The translations under genes and the position numbers were made by a program. From Ramlibacter sp. WS9 (GTDB lineage Bacteria; Pseudomonadota; Gammaproteobacteria; Burkholderiales; Burkholderiaceae_C), in contig NZ_RKMB01000006.1 in NCBI RefSeq assembly GCF_003797765.1, positions 216,677-280,676 on the forward strand: a stretch of DNA of 64,000 bases, given 5' to 3'. Below the pieces are notes generated by a model that had not been told where the DNA came from, made no database searches, and was given only the letters and a program-made list of their open reading frames with translations. This document shows, one piece after another, positions 16,972-26,147 of this stretch. The number at the start of each line of letters is the position of its first letter. Position 1 is the stretch's first letter.

Positions 16972-19359
16972 CTAAGGCACCGGCGTCAATTTGGCCACCG
17001 ACAGGGCCAGCCACTTCACCCCGTGGCGGGGGAAGTTGACCTGGGCCCGCGCATCCGCGCCCTGCCCTTCGATCGACACCACCGAGCCCTCGCCGAACTT
17101 GGTGTGGAACACCTTCATGCCGGCGCGCAGCCCGTGCGAAGGCTCCGCTTTTTGCACCGGCACTGGCGGGCTGGAGAAAGTTTCCTTGGCGAAGCCGCCG
17201 CCCGAGTAGTTGCTGCGCGACGTCGGGTAGCCGGAGCCATAGCCGAAAGCCGAGCCGCCGAAGTTCTGGTTCTTGGGCGTGAGGTACTTGAGCGCGCTCT
17301 CTGGCAATTCCTCGAAGAAACGGCTCTTGACGTTGTAGCGGGTCTGGCCATGCAGGAGGCGCGTCTGCGAATAGCTGAGATACAGGCGCTTGCGTGCACG
17401 CGTGATCGCGACGTACATCAGGCGGCGCTCTTCCTCCAGCCCCTCGCGTTCGGTCATGGAGCGTTCGCTCGGGAACAGGCCTTCTTCCAGGCCGCTGATG
17501 AAGACGCAATCGAACTCCAGCCCCTTGGCCGAGTGCACCGTCATCAACTGGACGGCGTCCTGCCCCACCTGTGCCTGGTTGTCGCCGGACTCCAGCGCGG
17601 CATGCGTGAGGAACGCGGCGAGCGGTGACAAGGTTTCGCCGGTTTCTGCGTCGGGTGGCACGTAGTCGGGCGCCGGCTCGTTCACTTCAGGCTGGCTCGG
17701 ATCCAGCCCCTGGCTCGCGGGCGACTGGCGGGGCGTGCCGGGGCCGAGTTCGTCCACGGGTAGCGCGACGGCGTCACGCCCGAAACCTTCCTGCGTGACG
17801 AAGCTCTCTGCCGCGTTGACCAATTCCTCCAGGTTCTCGATGCGGTCGGCGCCTTCGCGCTCGGTCTTGTAGTGGTCGACGAGGCCCGACTCCTGCAGCA
17901 CCAGCTCGATGATCTCGCGCAGTGTCAGGTCGATGGTGCGCTCGCGCAGCGAGTCGATCTTGCTCACAAAAGCTGCGAGATTGGCGCCTGCCTTGCCGGT
18001 CGCAGACTTTACCGCGTCATGAAGCGAGCAGCCGCCCGCGCGGGCGATGTCCTGCAACTGCTCGATGCTTCGCGCGCCAATGCCGCGCGGCGGGAAGTTG
18101 ACGATCCGGATGAAGCTTGTGTCGTCGTTCGGGTTCTCCAGCACGCGCAGGTAGGCCAGCGCGTGCTTGATTTCCGCGCGCTCGAAGAAGCGCAGCCCGC
18201 CGTAGACGCGGTAGGGCATGGCGGCATTGAACAGCGCCGTTTCGATCACCCGGCTCTGCGCATTGCTGCGGTAGAGCACGGCGATTTCCTTGCGCTCGAA
18301 CCCACCGTCGGGGCCGTCGTTGCGGATGAGGTGCCGCATTTCCTCGACCATCCACTGCGCCTCGGCCAGGTCTGTCGGCGCCTCGTACACGCGCACCGGC
18401 TCGCCGGGCCCCTGGTCGGTGCGCAGGTTTTTGCCCAGGCGCGTCTTGTTGTGGCTGATCAGCTCATTGGCCGAATCCAGGATGTTGCTGTGGCTGCGGT
18501 AGTTCTGCTCCAGCTTGATCTGGTGGCGCACCTGGAACTCGCGCACGAAGTCCGCCATGTTGCCCACCCGCGCGCCGCGGAATGCGTAGATGCTCTGGTC
18601 GTCGTCGCCCACCGCCAGCACGCTGCTGCCTTCCCCGCTGAGCATCTTGATCCAGGCGTATTGCAGCTTGTTGGTGTCCTGGAACTCGTCGATCAGGATG
18701 TGCCGGAAGCGTCGCTGGTAGTGCTCGCGGATCGGGTCGTTGTCGCGCAGCAGTTCGTAGCTGCGCAGCATCAGTTCGCCGAAGTCGACCACGCCTTCGC
18801 GCTGGCATTGCTCTTCATAGAGCTGGTAGATCTCGACCTTCTTGCGGTCTTCTTCGCCGCGCACTTCGACCACATTGGGTCGCAGGCCGTCTTCCTTGCA
18901 GCCGGCGATGAACCACTGCGTTTCCTTTGCGGGAAAGCGCTCATCGTCCACGTTGTGCTGCTTCATCAACCGCTTGATCGCCGACAGCTGGTCCTGCGTG
19001 TCGAGGATCTGGAACGTCGACGGCAGGTTGGCCAGCTTGTAGTGCGCACGCAGGAAGCGGTTGCACAGGCCGTGGAAGGTGCCGATCCACATTCCGCGCA
19101 CGTTGACGGGCAGCATCGCCTGCAGCCGCGTCATCATTTCCTTCGCCGCCTTGTTGGTGAAGGTCACGGCCATGACGCCGCCGGGCGAAATCTGGCCGGT
19201 GGACAGCAGCCAGGCGATGCGCGTGGTCAGCACGCGGGTCTTGCCCGACCCGGCGCCCGCCAAAATCAGCGCATGCTCATTGGGCAGAGTGACGGCGGCC
19301 GCCTGCTCCGGGTTGAGATTCTGTAAGAGCGGGGACGCCGCGTCGACTTCTGGGAACAT
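16972..19359 (-). CDS. uvrD: DNA helicase II, UvrD/PcrA type
   Basis: Superfamily 1A 3'-to-5' DNA helicase of 795 residues used in nucleotide excision and mismatch repair. The N-terminus LNPEQAAAVTLPNEHALILA is followed by Walker A GAGSGKT (about residues 35-41), motif II DEFQDTNKLQY, GDDDQSIYAFRGA, and motif V/VI VHSAKGLEFD and YVAITRARKRL. The C-terminal 60 residues form the Tudor-like tail (GMKVFHTKFGEGSVVSIEGQ). Length is typical of UvrD. A core gene, adjacent to but probably unrelated to the oxidase island. Confidence 0.95.
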   Translation of the reverse strand: MFPEVDAASPLLQNLNPEQAAAVTLPNEHALILAGAGSGKTRVLTTRIAWLLSTGQISPGGVMAVTFTNKAAKEMMTRLQAMLPVNVRGMWIGTFHGLCNRFLRAHYKLANLPSTFQILDTQDQLSAIKRLMKQHNVDDERFPAKETQWFIAGCKEDGLRPNVVEVRGEEDRKKVEIYQLYEEQCQREGVVDFGELMLRSYELLRDNDPIREHYQRRFRHILIDEFQDTNKLQYAWIKMLSGEGSSVLAVGDDDQSIYAFRGARVGNMADFVREFQVRHQIKLEQNYRSHSNILDSANELISHNKTRLGKNLRTDQGPGEPVRVYEAPTDLAEAQWMVEEMRHLIRNDGPDGGFERKEIAVLYRSNAQSRVIETALFNAAMPYRVYGGLRFFERAEIKHALAYLRVLENPNDDTSFIRIVNFPPRGIGARSIEQLQDIARAGGCSLHDAVKSATGKAGANLAAFVSKIDSLRERTIDLTLREIIELVLQESGLVDHYKTEREGADRIENLEELVNAAESFVTQEGFGRDAVALPVDELGPGTPRQSPASQGLDPSQPEVNEPAPDYVPPDAETGETLSPLAAFLTHAALESGDNQAQVGQDAVQLMTVHSAKGLEFDCVFISGLEEGLFPSERSMTEREGLEEERRLMYVAITRARKRLYLSYSQTRLLHGQTRYNVKSRFFEELPESALKYLTPKNQNFGGSAFGYGSGYPTSRSNYSGGGFAKETFSSPPVPVQKAEPSHGLRAGMKVFHTKFGEGSVVSIEGQGADARAQVNFPRHGVKWLALSVAKLTPVP

Positions 19360-19392
19360 ACGGCATTGTAGGAACCGAACCGGCCCCCACGG

Positions 19393-20094
19393 ATGAACAA
19401 ACTGTCACCACTCTCGCGCTTCGCGGCCTGCCTGCTCGTCCTGGCTGCTTCCGGCGCTCACGCCCAGTCGTCCTGCGACAGCGACAAGCAGCCACGGCCG
19501 GTGGCGCTGCTCGAGCGATTCATCAGCGCCGACTGCGAATCCTGCTGGGCCGATCCGGCGACGCCGCGCGCCGGCCGCGGTGAACTGGCGGTGGACTGGA
19601 TCGTGCCGGGAGGCAAAGGCGATGACGCGCCCTTGTCGGCGGCAGCCAGCCGCGACAGCCTGGCCCGGCTGGAAGCGCTCCAGCGCGCCGCGCCGGCACA
19701 GGCCGACGCCACGAAGCACCGGATCGCCGCAAACGGCCGCCAACTCCGGGTGGCGCACGGCCTCGCCTTCAACGGCTACGTGGGCGCATCGATCGAGTTG
19801 AAACCCGGCGCCCGCGGCCCCTGGAGAGCGTGGCTGCTGTTGGTGGAAACCGTACCCGCGGGCACGGAAGGCTCGCCGGTCGAGCGCAATCTGGTGCGAA
19901 ACGTCTTGCAGACGGCCTGGGATGGCGCGGGTTCGCTATCGAAACCGGAGCAACTACGGCTGTTCGAGTCCCGGCCCATGAGCATCCCTGAAGGCGCCAA
20001 CCCGCAGCGATTGCGCGTTATTGGGGTGCTGGAGGACGCCCGGGGGCACGTTGTTGCCGCTGCGGTCTCGCGTTGTACGGCCGCTGGGAGATGA
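19393..20094 (+). CDS. Exported protein of unknown function (DUF1223-like)
   Basis: Protein of 233 residues with a signal peptide (SRFAACLLVLAASGAHAQ) and a mature part beginning with VALLERFISADCESCWADP. That segment resembles the start of the thioredoxin-like DUF1223 family (LELFTSQGCSSCPPAD), though here the spacing of the two cysteines is CESC. The central region NGYVGASIELKPGARGPWRAWLLLVE is also compatible. It is divergent from uvrD with 33 bp between starts. I cannot assign a function; a periplasmic redox-related role is possible. Confidence 0.6.
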   Translation: MNKLSPLSRFAACLLVLAASGAHAQSSCDSDKQPRPVALLERFISADCESCWADPATPRAGRGELAVDWIVPGGKGDDAPLSAAASRDSLARLEALQRAAPAQADATKHRIAANGRQLRVAHGLAFNGYVGASIELKPGARGPWRAWLLLVETVPAGTEGSPVERNLVRNVLQTAWDGAGSLSKPEQLRLFESRPMSIPEGANPQRLRVIGVLEDARGHVVAAAVSRCTAAGR

Positions 20095-20148
20095 GCTTCT
20101 TCGCTGATTTCAGCCGCGCCTGAGGAGTTGCGCTCTGAGACCTCGCGG

Positions 20149-20399
20149 CAACGCCGCACACGGCTGGGCCGCGGCGCGATGGCTACGACGTCCGGCATCG
20201 CTTGCTTCGCAAGCTCCTGCCGGATCCCCGCGCTGAACGGTCTTGCGGCCCGCGCGGCGCAACTCACCCCGCCTTGCGGGGTTCAAACAGGCGCCGCGAG
20301 CATGAGACGGTCGCGTCGCCAGCGACGCTGGGCCGCAAGACCATTCACCGCGGGCGTCTGGGCTTTACTCGCGCCGCGGCCCAGCCGTGTGCGGCGTTG
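20149..20399. repeat. Nested palindromic intergenic element, copy B
   Basis: A 251-bp element bounded by perfect 31-bp inverted repeats (20149-20179 and 20369-20399, beginning CAACGCCGCACACGGCTGGG). Inside is a second stem, GGTCTTGCGGCCC (20239-20251) with GGGCCGCAAGACC (20330-20342), the same inner stem as copy A. The 20095-20908 gap between genes holds this element, copy C, and otherwise nothing I can call. Confidence 0.85.
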
Positions 20400-20496
20400 C
20401 AGTGAGCGAGTGGCAGGCCAGCGGTGGCGCGCCGAAACTCCGGGCAGACGGCGGCGCAATGGCACTCCGCCGGTGGCGCGCTCAGAGGGTGGTGCA

Positions 20497-20770
20497 AAGC
20501 TGTGCGTGGGCGGGCTGCGGCGCGAATAAAGCCCAGGCGCCTGCGCCGGGTGACCCCGCGGCCCAGCATGGCTACGAGGAGCGCGCAAAGCGCGCGGATC
20601 GAGCCATGCGACCGTCTCATGCTCGCGGCACCTGTCTGAACGGCGCTTGCGCCGTGAGTTGTGCCGCGCTGGGCCGCGGGGTCGCCCGGCGCAGGGGATT
20701 CGGCTGGAGGTGCGAAGCACCGAAGCCGAACGCCGTAGCCATCGCGCCGCAGCCCGCCCACGCACAGCTT
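20497..20770. repeat. Nested palindromic intergenic element, copy C
   Basis: A 274-bp element bounded by perfect 29-bp inverted repeats (20497-20525 and 20742-20770, beginning AAGCTGTGCGTGGGCGGGCT). Its inner stem is 16 bp, GACCCCGCGGCCCAGC (20552-20567) with GCTGGGCCGCGGGGTC (20668-20683). This occupies the position of the CGGTCTTGCGGCCC stem in copies A and B but with changed bases on both sides, so pairing is kept. The loop retains GACCGTCTCATGCTCGC. Confidence 0.85.
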
Positions 20771-20908
20771 CGCCGCGAGGTCCAGGAATGCGAAACAACA
20801 AACCGCACTCCGGGACTTCGGCGAAGAAAAAAATGCCACAGGCTTAACCCCGTCGCGCCACCAGCCCCGTAGAAGCCCTGTCCGCAACAACAACGAGAGG
20901 AAGCCGCT

Positions 20909-23866
20909 ATGCGCATCGCATCCGTCTACAAGGGCATTCTGGCCTGGCTGGCCGCCGGCGCACTGGTGGCGCCGGCCCTGGCATTGAGTCCCATGCCGCC
21001 GCCATCCAAACTCGCGCCACCGCCCGATTGGCGACCGCCCATCGTGGCGGTCAGTTCGCAGGCGCAGCCCATCCAGCTGCGCGCCGTGAGCATCTCCACC
21101 GAAGTCTTCGCCGGGCAGGCGCGCTCGCGCATCGAGATGCGGGTGTTCAACCCCAATGCGCGGATGCTGGAAGGCGAGCTGCAGTTTCCGCTGCTCGAGG
21201 GCCAGGTGGTCAGCGGGTTCGCGCTGGATGTGAACGGGCGGCTGCGCGACGCCGTGCCCGTGCCCAAGGCGCGCGGCCAGGAGATCTTCGAGGACATCCG
21301 CCGCCGCCGGGTCGACCCGGCGCTGCTGGAAGCAACCGCCGGCAACCAGTACAAGCTGCGCATTTACCCGATTCCCGCACGAGGCGAGCGGCGCGTGCAG
21401 TTGATCGTGACCGAAACACTGCCCGTGCAACGGGGCAGCGCCATGCTGCGGATCCCGCTGGTGTTTTCGTCGCCGGTCGGCCAACTGCAGGTGCAGGTGC
21501 ATGCCAATGGCCTGGCCCGCAAGGACGTCGTGCTGGTGCAAGCGCCTCAAGGGGCCGAACTGACGGCCGACCAGGGCGGGACCGGCCTGCGGTTCGAGAA
21601 GGAACAGTGGGTGGCCGGCAGCGGCCCGGCGGGCTGGCTGCAGCTGGCGCTGCGGACCACCGCCGCGCCGCAGGTGATGGTCGGCGAGTCGGGCGGCAAG
21701 CGCTTCTTCGCGGGGCAACTGCCCTTCGCCGACGAGCCCGTGCGCCGCGCGGACCCGGCCCACATCGCGTTGGTCTGGGACGCGTCCGCGTCCGCCGCCG
21801 GTCAGGGCCGCGTGCTCGCGGTGCTGGACGCGTACTTTCGCAGCCTGCGCCGGCCGGTGCAGGTCAGCCTGCTCGTGGTGCGCAACAAGGTCGAGCCAAC
21901 TCGGCGATTTCAAGTCGCAGGCGGCCAGTGGGGCGAGCTGATGCAGGCCTTGCGCGCCGAGCCGTTCGACGGTTCCAGCAACTTCGACCAACTGCCGATC
22001 CCCGCCGATGCCGATGCGACGCTGCTGGTAACCGATGGCCTGGCGACCGACGGCAAGCGCCTGATCCAATACCAGCACAAGGCGCCCGTTTTTGCGATCA
22101 GCGGCGCTGCGGCGACCGACGTGCCACGCCTCACGCGCCTGGCCGAGCGCACCGGTGGCGCGATGGTGGACGTGAACCTGCTCGGCGTCGAAGGCGCGGT
22201 GCGCGCCATGCAACTCCACGGCTGGCGCGTCGAGCGCTTGGCGAGCCCTGCGGCCGACAAGCTCGTCACGCCCAGCCTGCGCGTGCACGGCGGCCGGATC
22301 GCACTGGCCGGCGAACTGGCCGATGCCGCCGCACGCATCGATGTTCAACTGGCACATCCGGATGGACGCAAGCGCACCGTCGCATTGGACGTGAACAGCC
22401 GCAGCGATGCGGGCCGCTGGCCGGCGCAGCAGTGGGCGCAATGGCGCGGCACCGAGCTCGCGGAAAACCCCGCACTGCATCGCGCGGAACTGCAGGAAAT
22501 CGCGGCCGCCCACGGCGTGGTTGGCCCGAACAGCTCGCTGATCGTGCTGGAATTGGCGACAGACTACGCGCAGTACGGCTTGCCCGCGCCGCCCGAACTC
22601 GCCGACGAGGTCTCGCGGCTGGCGCACCTTCAACAGCAACGCACGCAGCAGGAACGCCACGCCCACCTGGAAGCCATGGTGCGGCAGTTCGACGAGCGCC
22701 AGCGCTGGTGGGAGCGCGACTTCGCGCAAGAAGCGCGCAAGACGCAGCAGCGCAAGGAGGAACAGCCCATTGCCGGCGCGCTGGGCGAAGTGGCCAGCCA
22801 GAAGTCGGGCGGGGCGCGCGATGCGGCTGCGGGGCCACCACGATCGGCGGCCCCGGTCGTAGCCCCGTCCGCAGCGCCGGCCGCTCCGGCAATGGCTCGC
22901 CAGCGGACCGACGCCGACACGAAACTGGCGCAGCAGGCTGCCGGCGGGCAGGCCACCATCGCCCTGCAGGCGTGGACGCCCGATGCGCCCTACCTGCGCC
23001 GCCTGCAGGACGCGAGCAAGGATCACCTGTACCGCGTGTACCTGGACGAGCGCACGCAGCACAAGGACAGCAGCGCGTTCTACATGGACGTGGCCGCCCT
23101 GTTCTTCGACCGCGGCCAGGCCGATCTCGCGCTTCGCATCCTCTCCAACCTGGCCGAGATGAACCTGGAAAGCCGCCAGCTGCTGCGCCTTTACGGCTAT
23201 CGACTGGTGCAGGCACGCCGCAACGACCTGGCCGTGCCGGTGTTCGAGCGCATCAGCGAGCTCGCGCCGAACGAGCCGCAGTCGTGGCGCGACCTGGGCC
23301 TCGCGCTGGCCGAGACCGGCCAGCACCAGCGTGCCGTGAATGCGCTGTGGGAAGTGGTGTCGCGCCCCTGGCACGGCCGCTTCCAGGGTGTGGGAATGAT
23401 CGCGCTGGCCGAGCTCAATGCGGTCGCCGCTCAAGCCCAAGCCGACGGACCGCCGCTGGACCTGGCCCGGGTGGACACGCGGCTGCGGCGCAACATGCCG
23501 CTGGGCCTGCGCGTGGTGATGGCCTGGGACACCGACGACACCGACATCGACCTGTGGGTCACCGAGCCCGGCGGTGAAAAGGCCGACTACGGCAACCGCC
23601 TCACCCGGCAAGGCGGCGCCGTGAGCCCGGACGCCACCGGTGGCTACGGGCCCGAGGAGTACGCGGTCAAGCGCGCGGTGGCGGGCAAGTACGTCATCCA
23701 GGCCCAGTTCTACGGGCACCGCCAGCAGGTGCTGTCGGCGGGAACGACGGTCATGGTGCGCGTCACCACCGGCTTCGGCACCGCGGCCGCCAGGGACGAG
23801 TGGCTGACCCTGCGCCTCACGCGTGGCAGCGAGACCGTGCGTGTCGGCGAGGTGGAAGTGAAGTAG
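20909..23866 (+). CDS. Exported VIT/VWA/TPR/DUF2135 multidomain protein
   Basis: Protein of 985 residues with a signal peptide ending near residue 27. Residues about 45-170 form a VIT domain (RIEMRVFNPNARMLEGELQF, RVDPALLEATAGNQYKLRIY, as in inter-alpha-trypsin inhibitors). Residues about 280-440 resemble a von Willebrand A-like fold, degenerate in the metal site (HIALVWDASASA in place of DxSxS). After an Ala-Pro-rich linker (about 620-670) come TPR-like repeats, then a C-terminal DUF2135 domain (VVMAWDTDDTDIDLWVTEPGG). Similar proteins are often annotated as VIT domain-containing and lack known function; a surface or periplasmic adhesion or scaffold role is likely. It stands alone between noncoding elements and the toxin-antitoxin-like pair. 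Confidence 0.85.
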   Translation: MRIASVYKGILAWLAAGALVAPALALSPMPPPSKLAPPPDWRPPIVAVSSQAQPIQLRAVSISTEVFAGQARSRIEMRVFNPNARMLEGELQFPLLEGQVVSGFALDVNGRLRDAVPVPKARGQEIFEDIRRRRVDPALLEATAGNQYKLRIYPIPARGERRVQLIVTETLPVQRGSAMLRIPLVFSSPVGQLQVQVHANGLARKDVVLVQAPQGAELTADQGGTGLRFEKEQWVAGSGPAGWLQLALRTTAAPQVMVGESGGKRFFAGQLPFADEPVRRADPAHIALVWDASASAAGQGRVLAVLDAYFRSLRRPVQVSLLVVRNKVEPTRRFQVAGGQWGELMQALRAEPFDGSSNFDQLPIPADADATLLVTDGLATDGKRLIQYQHKAPVFAISGAAATDVPRLTRLAERTGGAMVDVNLLGVEGAVRAMQLHGWRVERLASPAADKLVTPSLRVHGGRIALAGELADAAARIDVQLAHPDGRKRTVALDVNSRSDAGRWPAQQWAQWRGTELAENPALHRAELQEIAAAHGVVGPNSSLIVLELATDYAQYGLPAPPELADEVSRLAHLQQQRTQQERHAHLEAMVRQFDERQRWWERDFAQEARKTQQRKEEQPIAGALGEVASQKSGGARDAAAGPPRSAAPVVAPSAAPAAPAMARQRTDADTKLAQQAAGGQATIALQAWTPDAPYLRRLQDASKDHLYRVYLDERTQHKDSSAFYMDVAALFFDRGQADLALRILSNLAEMNLESRQLLRLYGYRLVQARRNDLAVPVFERISELAPNEPQSWRDLGLALAETGQHQRAVNALWEVVSRPWHGRFQGVGMIALAELNAVAAQAQADGPPLDLARVDTRLRRNMPLGLRVVMAWDTDDTDIDLWVTEPGGEKADYGNRLTRQGGAVSPDATGGYGPEEYAVKRAVAGKYVIQAQFYGHRQQVLSAGTTVMVRVTTGFGTAAARDEWLTLRLTRGSETVRVGEVEVK

Positions 23867-23899
23867 CGCAGGCCGGGCCCGCCGGTGCGCGAAGTCGAT

Positions 23900-24445
23900 T
23901 CAACGGCTCTTGCGTGCCTTGGGCTGGCCGAGGCTTTCCAGTGAGTGCAGCGCCGTTTTCTCTTCTTCGGCGTCCAGGAAGTTCGTGCTTCGCATTCGCA
24001 AGCGCACCGCCGGCAGCGAAACGATGCCCGCCTTGAGGCCCGCGCGAACCCAACGGACATCGCGCGGTTCGCCTCGCGCGAGCTTGGACACGGCGGCATC
24101 GTTCGGCTCGAGAAAGCTCGCCACCACGTCATCGCGCAGCAGCCGGATCAGCCTTTGCTCCCAGCCATCGGGCAGTGTCGGCAGCTTGGGTGATACCGGG
24201 TCCAGGTAGATGCCATGCTCGCGGTGATAGGAGCTGCCCTCGCCGAGCGCGTCCTGCAGGTCGAAGATTCGCGCGGGGTCCGATTTCGTATAGCAATCGG
24301 CGTCGATCGACACCGTCATGTCCACAGGAATGGCGGCCACCTCGGCCAGCCCGAGCACCGAGAGGCTGCCGACGACGACGTATTCCTTGTGGCCGCACAA
24401 CCCCTGCGCCGCTCGCAGCAGATCGAACAGCGCGTCGAGGTTCAC
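23900..24445 (-). CDS. Nucleotidyltransferase-like (DUF6036-type) protein, TA-like partner
   Basis: Protein of 181 residues. HKEYVVVGSLSVLGLAEVAAIPVDMTVSIDADCY resembles the GS...D-x-D core of minimal nucleotidyltransferases, and SSYHREHGIYLDPVSPKLPTLPDGWEQRL is typical of the DUF6036 group. The GTG start at 24445 overlaps the TGA of the upstream antitoxin-like gene (GTGA), showing translational coupling. Together they look like a two-gene toxin-antitoxin-type unit, with this protein the likely effector. Whether it is toxic is not shown by sequence. Confidence 0.7.
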   Translation of the reverse strand: MNLDALFDLLRAAQGLCGHKEYVVVGSLSVLGLAEVAAIPVDMTVSIDADCYTKSDPARIFDLQDALGEGSSYHREHGIYLDPVSPKLPTLPDGWEQRLIRLLRDDVVASFLEPNDAAVSKLARGEPRDVRWVRAGLKAGIVSLPAVRLRMRSTNFLDAEEEKTALHSLESLGQPKARKSR

Positions 24446-24906
24446 TTGCCGCCCTGGAGGCCGGCGGCCGTGAATGGCGAGTTCTGCCGCATGGCGCGGC
24501 CCCACCCTTCGGCTTCCGAGCACATCCGCTGGACCAGTTGCTTGACCGGCAGCGCCAACCAGGCGCGCCAGCGCTCGATGTAGTCGGCACTGCACAACTG
24601 CCGGTCCTGCCAGCGATCGACTTCCCTGCGCGCGGCGTCGATGTACTTGCGCAGTTGGGCCGATTCGGCGCAAAGCAGCTCGATGCCCAGTTGCTGGTGG
24701 GCCATCAGGCGATTCAATTCGACCTGCTGCTGGGCAGCGCGAGCCGCACGGCGCTCGTCCATTGCGCCGTGCTGCGACAACCAGTGGGGCGGCACGATGG
24801 CGGCCACCAGCTTCCGGTGGCGCTCGACACCAACCGGCCCTTGCGCGGCCCGGGCAAGCACTTCCCCGAAGTTCTGTTTGACGTGCGAAGCAGCGACCGT
24901 GTCCAT
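24442..24906 (-). CDS. Phd/YefM-like antitoxin N-terminus with long C-terminal extension
   Basis: Protein of 154 residues. Residues 1-40 ([20 protein letters not shown], then [18 protein letters not shown]) match the Phd/YefM DNA-binding fold of type II antitoxins. The remaining 110 residues are helical and unlike usual short antitoxins; they may bind the nucleotidyltransferase-like partner encoded next. The ATG at 24906 is preferred over 24930 because two TTGTCTAAAA repeats occupy the intervening DNA and make up a likely promoter; the transcript would then begin at or next to the ATG. Confidence 0.7.
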   Translation of the reverse strand: MDTVAASHVKQNFGEVLARAAQGPVGVERHRKLVAAIVPPHWLSQHGAMDERRAARAAQQQVELNRLMAHQQLGIELLCAESAQLRKYIDAARREVDRWQDRQLCSADYIERWRAWLALPVKQLVQRMCSEAEGWGRAMRQNSPFTAAGLQGGK

Positions 24907-24911
24907 GGGCC

Positions 24912-24940
24912 ATTTTAGACAAAATTGCATTTTTAGACAA
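24912..24940 (-). promoter_or_regulatory. Promoter with tandem operator repeats of the antitoxin-like gene
   Basis: The 10-mer TTGTCTAAAA occurs twice on the minus strand (24940-24931 and 24922-24913), 18 bp apart. The first supplies a -35 (TTGTCT) and the second a -10 (TAAAAT, 24917-24912) with 17-bp spacing, so a bound Phd-like protein would block its own promoter. Transcription would start close to the ATG at 24906, giving a near-leaderless mRNA. Confidence 0.6.
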
Positions 24941-25023
24941 TATTCTCGAAATCCAGCCCAACCAGATCGATTGCGTTATGAGGGCTATCGCCGTGCAGCC
25001 ATGGCGCTCGCGGCGGCGGCGGG

Positions 25024-25097
25024 TAAAATCAAGCACCGGGCCCAAGCCATTTGCGGCCCGGTTTGCGTTTTTGCCTCCGTGCAGGAACCACCGGGCC
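25024..25097 (+). promoter_or_regulatory. guaC leader with terminator-like hairpin
   Basis: A TAAAAT -10 box at 25024-25029 is followed by the hairpin ACCGGGCC (25035-25042) with GGCCCGGT (25055-25062) and TTGCGTTTTTG. A second copy of ACCGGGCC at 25090-25097 could pair with the same GGCCCGGT, so two exclusive hairpins are possible. It lies 49-122 bases before guaC and no gene is transcribed into it from upstream. It may be an attenuator responding to purine status. Confidence 0.5.
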
Positions 25098-25145
25098 ACA
25101 GTCCAAGCGCTCTCTCGTTCTTCAACGAATTTTCTGGAGCTTGGT

Positions 25146-26123
25146 ATGGAAATCTTCGACTACGACAACGTCCTGCTGCTGCCGCGCAAGTGCCGGGTGC
25201 AAAGCCGCTCGGAATGCGACGCCGGCGTGGAGCTGGGCGCACGCACCTTCCGCATCCCGGTGGTGCCGGCCAACATGAAGACCGTGGTGGACGAAAAGAT
25301 CTGCCTCTGGCTGGCGCAGCACGGCTACTTCTACGTGATGCACCGCTTCGACCTGGACAACGTGAAGTTCGTGCGCGACATGCAGGCGCAAGGCGCGTAC
25401 GCGTCAATCTCGGTCGGCGTGAAGCCCGCGGACTACGAAACCATCGACCGCCTGGCCGCCGAGGGCCTGGTGCCGGAATACGTGACGATCGACATCGCGC
25501 ACGGGCACGCCGACACCGTGCGCGACATGATCGCCCACCTCAAGGCGAAACTTCCCACGACCTTCGTCATCGCAGGGAACGTGGGCACGCCCGAGGCCAT
25601 CATCGACCTGGAGAACTGGGGCGCGGATGCGACCAAGGTCGGCATCGGCCCGGGCAAGGTCTGCATCACCCGCATGAAGACCGGCTTCGGCACCGGCGGC
25701 TGGCAGCTGTCGGCGCTCAAGTGGTGCGCCCGTGTGGCGACCAAGCCGATCATCGCGGACGGCGGCATCCGCGAGCACGGCGACATCGCCAAGAGCGTGC
25801 GCTTCGGCGCGACGATGGTGATGATCGGCTCCATGCTGGCGGGCCACGAGGAGTCGCCGGGCCAGACCGTGGACGAAGGCGGCAAGCTCTTCAAGGAGTA
25901 CTACGGCAGTGCGTCGGACTTCAACAAGGGCGAGTACAAGCACGTCGAAGGCAAGCGCATCCTCGAGCCGGTGAAGGGCAAGCTGCCCGACACGCTGCGC
26001 GAAATGGAAGAAGACGTCCAGAGTTCCATCAGCTACGCCGGCGGCAAGAAGCTGATGGACATCCGCAAGGTGAACTACGTGATCCTGGGCGGGGACAACG
26101 CGGGTGAACACCTGCTGATGTGA
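25146..26123 (+). CDS. guaC: GMP reductase
   Basis: Enzyme of 325 residues that reduces GMP to IMP with NADPH in purine salvage. The IMPDH/GMPR barrel carries [12 protein letters not shown], the catalytic Cys loop [39 protein letters not shown] and [11 protein letters not shown]. These details and the lack of CBS domains match the YumD/GuaC type of GMP reductase rather than IMP dehydrogenase. The start at 25146 is preferred; an upstream frame runs through the hairpin leader. It is convergent with the protease gene. Confidence 0.93.
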   Translation: MEIFDYDNVLLLPRKCRVQSRSECDAGVELGARTFRIPVVPANMKTVVDEKICLWLAQHGYFYVMHRFDLDNVKFVRDMQAQGAYASISVGVKPADYETIDRLAAEGLVPEYVTIDIAHGHADTVRDMIAHLKAKLPTTFVIAGNVGTPEAIIDLENWGADATKVGIGPGKVCITRMKTGFGTGGWQLSALKWCARVATKPIIADGGIREHGDIAKSVRFGATMVMIGSMLAGHEESPGQTVDEGGKLFKEYYGSASDFNKGEYKHVEGKRILEPVKGKLPDTLREMEEDVQSSISYAGGKKLMDIRKVNYVILGGDNAGEHLLM

Positions 26124-26147
26124 GGCCCTGCCGGGGCCTGACCGGCC

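Noticed and set aside
20345..23719. An 1124-codon open frame on the minus strand
   Set aside because: Antisense to the VIT/VWA gene; no domain is visible and it runs through the palindromic elements.
26124..26147. A short GC hairpin between guaC and the S41 peptidase gene
   Set aside because: It lacks a T run on either strand, so a terminator call is not supported.
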